Source: Streptomyces abyssalis (GTDB lineage Bacteria; Actinomycetota; Actinomycetes; Streptomycetales; Streptomycetaceae). From it: DNA of 64,000 bases. The notes under the pieces are model-generated. The model searched no databases and was not told where the DNA came from. It saw only the letters and a list, made by a program, of their open reading frames with translations. Made by a program: the position numbers and the translations under genes. The stretch is from the NCBI RefSeq assembly GCF_001751365.1, contig NZ_LJGT01000038.1, positions 1,093,540-1,157,539 of the forward strand, given 5' to 3'. Numbering within the stretch: the first letter of the stretch is position 1; each line of letters starts with the position of its first letter. Below are positions 60,406 through 64,000 of this stretch, one piece after another.

Positions 60406-60586
60406 GGGTGAGGTCTGGCCCGTGGAGGGGCGGGTCAAACACAGTCCGGTGCGGATGTACGGACATCCGGACCTGACGGCCTCCGGGATGGACCCGGGAG
60501 ACGCCCGTAGCCCCACAGGACGTGCACGCGCAATGGCGAATATCTCCACAGAGGTATATCGATAATGTCGTCTCCGTCACTGGACA

Positions 60587-60601
60587 TTGACGCAGAGTCA
60601 A
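60587..60601. promoter_or_regulatory. TTGAC dyad
   Basis: TTGAC-GCAGA-GTCAA, a 5-bp perfect dyad in the A/T-rich part of the gap, 180 bp upstream of the Nudix gene. Function unknown. Confidence 0.35.
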
Positions 60602-60645
60602 CTACCCTGGTGTAGGCGGTTCTTCGCGCGTTGAGCCGCGACCGG

Positions 60646-60680
60646 GCGGTTCGAGGCAGGAGGGGGGAGCCTCGAACCGC
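60646..60680 (-). terminator. Terminator after the erythromycin-esterase fragment
   Basis: GCGGTTCGAGGC (60646-60657) and GCCTCGAACCGC (60669-60680) form a perfect 12-bp stem 40 bp past the esterase stop at 60721. Confidence 0.75.
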
Positions 60681-60720
60681 TTCGGTGTGTCGGGCCTGTC
60701 GGGCCTCTTGTGCCCCCGCG

Positions 60721-61275
60721 CTACCGCAGGGTGGTCGGGCCGACGGTGCGCACGTGCAGCACGGCGTCGAACCATTCGTCGAGCGGGCCGGTCGTCAGGT
60801 AGTGCTCGTGGTCGGCGGCGGCCTCGTAGATTCCGCCGATCACCCGCAGCCGGTGCGTCCCGCGCAGCCACTCGTCCACCGGGTCCTGGCGCGGGGCGCG
60901 CAGATCGAGCAGGTACCGGGCCGGCTCCGCCGCGGCCAGTTCGGCTTCCACGGAGCCCGCCATCGGCGCGGGCGCGTGCTGGCGGGGATGGAGTCCGCTG
61001 ATGTCTCCCGCACCGAACCCGATCAGAAGCGACACGTACCGCTCGCCCAGTTGCCCGCGCAGTTCGCTGCCGACACTCCGGAACGGGTCGAGAAGCGCGA
61101 CCGGTTCGAGCCGCGCCGCGTTCGCGGTGAACGAGACGCCTTCCCAGTAGGCGACTTTGCCCAGCGACACCACTTCGTGCGCGGCGCGCGTCGTCTCGCC
61201 GGTGCCGACGACGGCGGCGCCGGCATCGGCGAGCATCGCCGCGAGGGGCCTCAGGTCGGTGTTGAGGAATCCGCC
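60721..61275 (-). pseudogene. C-terminal fragment of an erythromycin-esterase-family gene
   Basis: About 185 codons match the C-terminus of erythromycin esterases (GGFLNTDLRPL, HEVVSLGKVAYWEGVSFTANA, YVSLLIGFGAGDISG, GSVEAELAAAEPARYLLDLRAP, LRVIGGIYE). The conserved N-terminal half with the catalytic residues is absent: upstream of 61275 the frame reads antisense to an AraC fragment. The family hydrolyses macrolide lactones, but this copy is truncated and probably inactive. Its terminator is intact. Confidence 0.78.
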
Positions 61276-61281
61276 GGCCCT

Positions 61282-61515
61282 GTCCGGCTCGGGCGAGGGG
61301 AGGTGGTGTTCTCCCCGCACGGCAACGGATACACACTGGCCGACGAAGCGGCGACGGTGACCCTGTGCGGCGGGTATCAGCTCGCGCCGTATCGGACCCA
61401 TCCGCTGCTGCGCGAGCTCCCCGGCACGATTCGGCTCCCCGCCGGCCCGGAACGCCGTCCGGACTTCGAGGCGGCGGTGCGGATCCTCAGCAACGAGAGC
61501 ACCGGGGCGCCGTCC
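61282..61515 (+). pseudogene. N-terminal cupin fragment of an AraC-family regulator
   Basis: A plus-strand frame encodes VRLGRGEVVFSPHGNGYTLADEA and VTLCGGYQLAPYRTHPLLRELPGTIRLPA, the cupin domain typical of AraC-type regulators (GDVVFLPHG, LLCGxY, LLxxLP). No start codon with ribosome site and no HTH domain are visible; the frame fades near 61515. It abuts the esterase fragment on the other strand, indicating rearrangement. Confidence 0.7.
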
Positions 61516-61682
61516 GAAAGGACAGCTCAGCGGGGTACAGCCCCAACTGCCCGCCTGGGCAATGCAATTATCACCAGAGTCACTGGAGCAGGTGAATCCA
61601 TTCTCTGGGCCTTGTTGGAGTTCAATCCCTCCCATCAAGCTCTTGATGTTCATCGCAGCAATTCCGAGAAGGGGATTTCTCT

Positions 61683-62243
61683 GTGCCGAATCTGGCTCGT
61701 TCGATTCGTGACGCCTCCGTCCTGGCTGCCGCCGTCACCTGCACCATGCTCGCCACCGCACCGCAAGCCGCCGCAGTCGGACCGCACAAGGACATGGTCA
61801 ACCGGATGGACGGAAGCCGGCTCGCGCTTTACGCGGACAACACCGGAGAGGGGGCCCTGGCGATCACACTCCGCGACCCCCAATACAAATACAAGACGGA
61901 ACAGTGGGAATCGGACTTCGCAAAGGACAGTCAGGGCAACTGGTACGGCACGGTGCGGAACGAGGCCGCCGACAAGTGCCTCCAGCCGTCCGACTCGAAC
62001 CCACAGCGCGGGGGCAGCATCGTAGTCAAGACCTGCAACGGGAGTGACGACCAACGGTGGCTTGCGACCCCGGACACCGACGGCGGCACCAACTGGTGGC
62101 AATACCGCCCGAAGACCGACAAGAGTCTGGCAATGACGCTCAAGAGTTATGTGGGCCCCGGTGCGTGGGACCACCTCTACCTCGACACTGCCTACAAGTA
62201 CCCGAGCGCCGACCGCCTGTGGAAGTTCGAGCCGAACTCCTGA
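61683..62243 (+). CDS. Secreted ricin-B-like lectin-domain protein
   Basis: A 186-residue secreted protein: signal peptide (about 1-33, SVLAAAVTCTMLATAPQAAA), then one ricin-type beta-trefoil-like domain (KCLQPSDSNPQRGGSIVVKTCNGSDDQRWL, with the Q-x-W-type motif). It probably binds carbohydrate. GTG start with AAGGGGA upstream; base composition is A/T-richer than neighbours. A CATCAA-GCTC-TTGATG dyad at 61633-61648 precedes it. A terminator follows. Confidence 0.75.
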   Translation: MPNLARSIRDASVLAAAVTCTMLATAPQAAAVGPHKDMVNRMDGSRLALYADNTGEGALAITLRDPQYKYKTEQWESDFAKDSQGNWYGTVRNEAADKCLQPSDSNPQRGGSIVVKTCNGSDDQRWLATPDTDGGTNWWQYRPKTDKSLAMTLKSYVGPGAWDHLYLDTAYKYPSADRLWKFEPNS

Positions 62244-62273
62244 TCCGCTCACCGAGTTGAACGCGACCATGCT

Positions 62274-62308
62274 TTCCCTCACCCGACACCTCATGCCGGG
62301 TGAGGGAA
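62274..62308 (+). terminator. Terminator of the lectin-domain gene
   Basis: TTCCCTCACCCG (62274-62285) and CGGGTGAGGGAA (62297-62308) form a perfect 12-bp stem, 31 bp past the lectin stop. Confidence 0.8.
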
Positions 62309-62609
62309 TGCGTGGCGTACAGGTTGCTGAGAGCAATGCTCGTCGCTGACACCCATAGCTGACACCAACAGGGGCGGACAGCGGCGGTCGGCAGCGAACT
62401 CGGAGGGACCGCTCATCGTGGTCGGGAGCGGATTGACCGCAACTTAAGACCCCACGTCGTCGACCTGATAAGGATGTGGCCATCCGTGCCCCTGCCGTGC
62501 CCCATCCACCGGTAAGCCACGGGGAACCGCAGTCACCGACGGGCAGCGCCCACGACAACGGCCCTCGACCGACTTGCCTGGTCGGGGGCCGAGTTGCCTG
62601 CTCACAGCG

Positions 62610-62663
62610 CGGAGGCGGTGGGATTTGAACCCACGGAGACATCGCTGCCTCGACGGTTTCAAG
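62610..62663 (-). other. tRNA-Ser(UGA) 3' half, candidate attachment-site remnant
   Basis: On the minus strand, CTTGAAA (anticodon loop with UGA), half of the anticodon stem (CCGTC), a long variable arm, T-arm GTGGG-TTCAAAT-CCCAC and acceptor strand CGCCTCC-G are present. The 5' half is missing: the bases before the loop cannot pair and no GGAGGCG lies upstream. No encoded CCA. This is what tyrosine integrases leave as an att site. Confidence 0.72.
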
Positions 62664-62713
62664 TTCGTGGCCCGCCTTTAGGCTCATGCCCTGTTCCGCT
62701 GGGCCGGTGCCCG

Positions 62714-63301
62714 TCAGAGCGGTGCGAGGAGCATCAGGATCTCGTCGCGGTCGTCCCCGTCTGCGAGCCGGAGGGCGCCGGGCCATCGGCCGATTTCTCT
62801 CCATCCGAGACGTCCGTAGAAGTGCTCCAGTCCGGCCTTGGCCCGGGCGGCGAGGTGGAGTTGTTCCAGGCCCATTTCGTCCCGGGCGATGCGGTGGACC
62901 TCGCGCATCATTGTGACGCCGAAACCCTGCCCCTGCACTGTCGGCCGGGTCTGTACGTGGTGCAGTGTTCCCCAGTGCGCGATCAGCTCGAAGGTGTCGC
63001 GCCGGACGCTGAGCCAGCCGACCAGTTCGTCGGAGTGCCAGGCGGTGAGCAGTCGACTGGTGTCCGGTGCCAGCCCGTCCGCGATCCTCTCGACGGCGGG
63101 CACTGCGTGCGACCGATCGATGGGTGGGAAGGGGAAGCCGGCTGCGCCGCCGGCGTTGGTGACCTCCACCCAGCAGTCCGCGAGCGCTTCCCGCAGTTGC
63201 GGCGTGACTTGGTCAGGCGCTGTGCACTGCTTGAGGACCAGCGGGCAGCTGGCGGCGGCCTTTCTCATCGGGCTGATCGTTTCATCGGGCACTGACAGCA
63301 C
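62714..63301 (-). CDS. GNAT-family N-acetyltransferase
   Basis: A 195-residue GNAT enzyme: LHHVQTRPTVQGQGFGVTMMREVHRIA (acetyl-CoA motif) and HFYGRLGWREIGRWPGAL. Substrate unknown. The start is uncertain: GTG 63301, GTG 63292 (better spaced from GAAGAGG) or ATG 63268. It overlaps the 3' end of the upstream cation-efflux gene, implying coupling. Confidence 0.85.
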   Translation of the reverse strand: MLSVPDETISPMRKAAASCPLVLKQCTAPDQVTPQLREALADCWVEVTNAGGAAGFPFPPIDRSHAVPAVERIADGLAPDTSRLLTAWHSDELVGWLSVRRDTFELIAHWGTLHHVQTRPTVQGQGFGVTMMREVHRIARDEMGLEQLHLAARAKAGLEHFYGRLGWREIGRWPGALRLADGDDRDEILMLLAPL

Positions 63302-64000
63302 CTCTTCGTGTCGTCATCGGATGATCAGCCGGGGCGTGGTGCCTGAGGGGTGCGTGCGGGTCGTCGCCGGTCGGGGTGTGGTCGGTGTGCACTGTTGCGG
63401 CGGTCAGCCGAGGTACCGCGTGGATCAGGGCGTGTTCGGCCTCGACCGCCAGCCGGTGCGCGGTCACGACGGTCAGGTGCGGGTCGACGACGATGTCCGC
63501 CTCTGCGCGCAGTGCGTGACCGATCCATCGCATTCGCACCTGGCCCACTCCTCGGACGCCGTCGACCTCACGCAGCGCGTTCTCCGCGCGCTCGACCAAG
63601 TGCGGATCGACGGAGTCCATCAGGCGCCGGTACACCTCTCGCGCCGCGTCCTTGAGGACGAACAGGATGGCCGCGGTGATGAGCAGGCCGATGACCGGGT
63701 CCGCGTACCGCCAGCCGAGGGCCGCGCCTCCCGCGCCGAGGAGAACGGCGAGGGAGGTGAAGCCGTCGGTGCGTGCGTGCAGGCCGTCGGCGACCAGAGC
63801 GGCTGAACCGATCCGCCGCCCGGTGCGGATGCGGTAGCGGGCAACCCACTCATTGCCCACGAAACCCGCGAGGGCCGCGGCAGCGACAGCCCACAGGTGG
63901 CTGATGTCCCGGGGGTGGAACAGCCGGTCCAGTGCTGCCCATGCCGCGAGGGCCGCAGAGGCGGCGATGGTGACGACGATGAGGATGCCGGCCAGGTCCT
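63282..64000 (-). CDS. Cation diffusion facilitator (CDF) transporter, 5' end outside window
   Basis: The C-terminal 239 residues of a CDF metal-efflux protein; the start lies right of the window. Visible are membrane helices (ILIVVTIAASAAL, HLWAVAAAALAGFVGNE), the metal-binding motif LVADGLHARTDGFTS (H-x3-D), two more helices and a cytoplasmic domain with HALRAEADIVVDPHLTV ending TAATVHTDHTP. It would export Zn, Co or similar by proton antiport. Downstream gene overlaps its stop. Confidence 0.88.
   Translation of the reverse strand, partial: DLAGILIVVTIAASAALAAWAALDRLFHPRDISHLWAVAAAALAGFVGNEWVARYRIRTGRRIGSAALVADGLHARTDGFTSLAVLLGAGGAALGWRYADPVIGLLITAAILFVLKDAAREVYRRLMDSVDPHLVERAENALREVDGVRGVGQVRMRWIGHALRAEADIVVDPHLTVVTAHRLAVEAEHALIHAVPRLTAATVHTDHTPTGDDPHAPLRHHAPADHPMTTRRGAVSAR

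Larger units (their letters stand above)
60406..60720. promoter_or_regulatory. Control region of the Nudix gene and esterase-fragment terminator
   Basis: A 315-bp gap. The segment 60535-60605 is A/T-rich and contains the dyad TTGAC-GCAGA-GTCAA (60587-60601), a possible operator. A 12-bp hairpin at 60646-60680 ends the esterase fragment. No other gene is seen. Confidence 0.5.
62244..62713. other. Intergenic region with terminator and tRNA-Ser half
   Basis: A 470-bp gap holding a 12-bp terminator (62274-62308) and a 54-nt tRNA-Ser 3' fragment (62610-62663). No protein-coding gene is supported. Confidence 0.6.

Noticed and set aside
60631..62025. 464-residue plus-strand gene
   Set aside because: Only a central piece resembles an AraC cupin; the rest is antisense to the esterase fragment or runs out of frame into the lectin gene.
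62610..62700. Complete tRNA gene
   Set aside because: Acceptor, D-arm and 5' anticodon stem cannot be formed from the upstream sequence.

Overview
The window is GC-rich and has the conserved gene order of the replication-origin region of a Streptomyces-type actinobacterium: oriC (partial), dnaA, rpmH, rnpA, yidD, yidC, jag, rsmG, parA, parB, then the thioredoxin and sigM genes, murJ, the rpsF-ssb-rpsR-rplI cluster and dnaB. Nine copies of the 14-bp ParB site GTTTCACGTGAAAC (one with a mismatch) lie between 6.2 and 23.2 kb, as expected beside a Streptomyces oriC.

Layout. 1-2.6 kb: right part of oriC with clustered DnaA boxes, dnaA, and its control region with a perfect DnaA box. 2.8-8.7 kb: ribosomal protein L34, RNase P protein, membrane-protein insertion, RNA-binding and rRNA-methylation genes, then the parAB segregation operon. 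8.7-12.9 kb: an acetyltransferase whose start codon lies in a hairpin, trxB-trxA with a clear SigR-type promoter, and sigM with its ZAS anti-sigma gene. 12.9-20.1 kb: cell-wall genes (pseudokinase, MurJ flippase, large secreted protein). 20.1-33.7 kb: CCA-adding enzyme, two MFS transporters, a GT87 glycosyltransferase, a class A penicillin-binding protein, a PadR regulator with its own palindromic operator followed by inositol-phosphate synthase, an alanine-racemase-like protein and a FemX-type lipid II aminoacyltransferase. 33.8-41.6 kb: small conserved genes, the S6-SSB-S18-L9 cluster, a MATE transporter and dnaB, the last preceded by a tight group of DnaA-box-like sequences.

From 41.6 kb the core order breaks up and the region looks accessory. 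It contains an RTX-repeat gene remnant; a secreted protein with a LAxTG sortase signal that carries a PD-(D/E)xK nuclease-like segment, divergent from a small cytoplasmic protein that could be its immunity partner; a blaB-blaA/blaL beta-lactamase regulatory cassette; a CGNR regulator, a dehalogenase-like hydrolase, an HxlR regulator with two palindromes in its control region, and an HTH-Mrr restriction-type protein. Further right are several acetyltransferases, a HAD phosphatase, a flavohemoglobin with a very long disordered N-terminus, a PPOX-fold protein, a Nudix hydrolase, abutting fragments of an erythromycin-esterase gene and an AraC regulator, a secreted ricin-type lectin, and a 54-nt 3' half of a tRNA-Ser that looks like an attachment-site remnant. 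The window ends inside a cation-efflux gene.

The left 41 kb covers replication start, chromosome segregation, translation and peptidoglycan synthesis. The right 22 kb is a mosaic of defence, resistance and secreted functions. The most unusual candidates are the LAxTG nuclease-like surface protein with its divergent partner, the parS sites embedded in coding sequence as a recurring VSRET peptide, the DnaA-box cluster at dnaB, and the tRNA-Ser half site.
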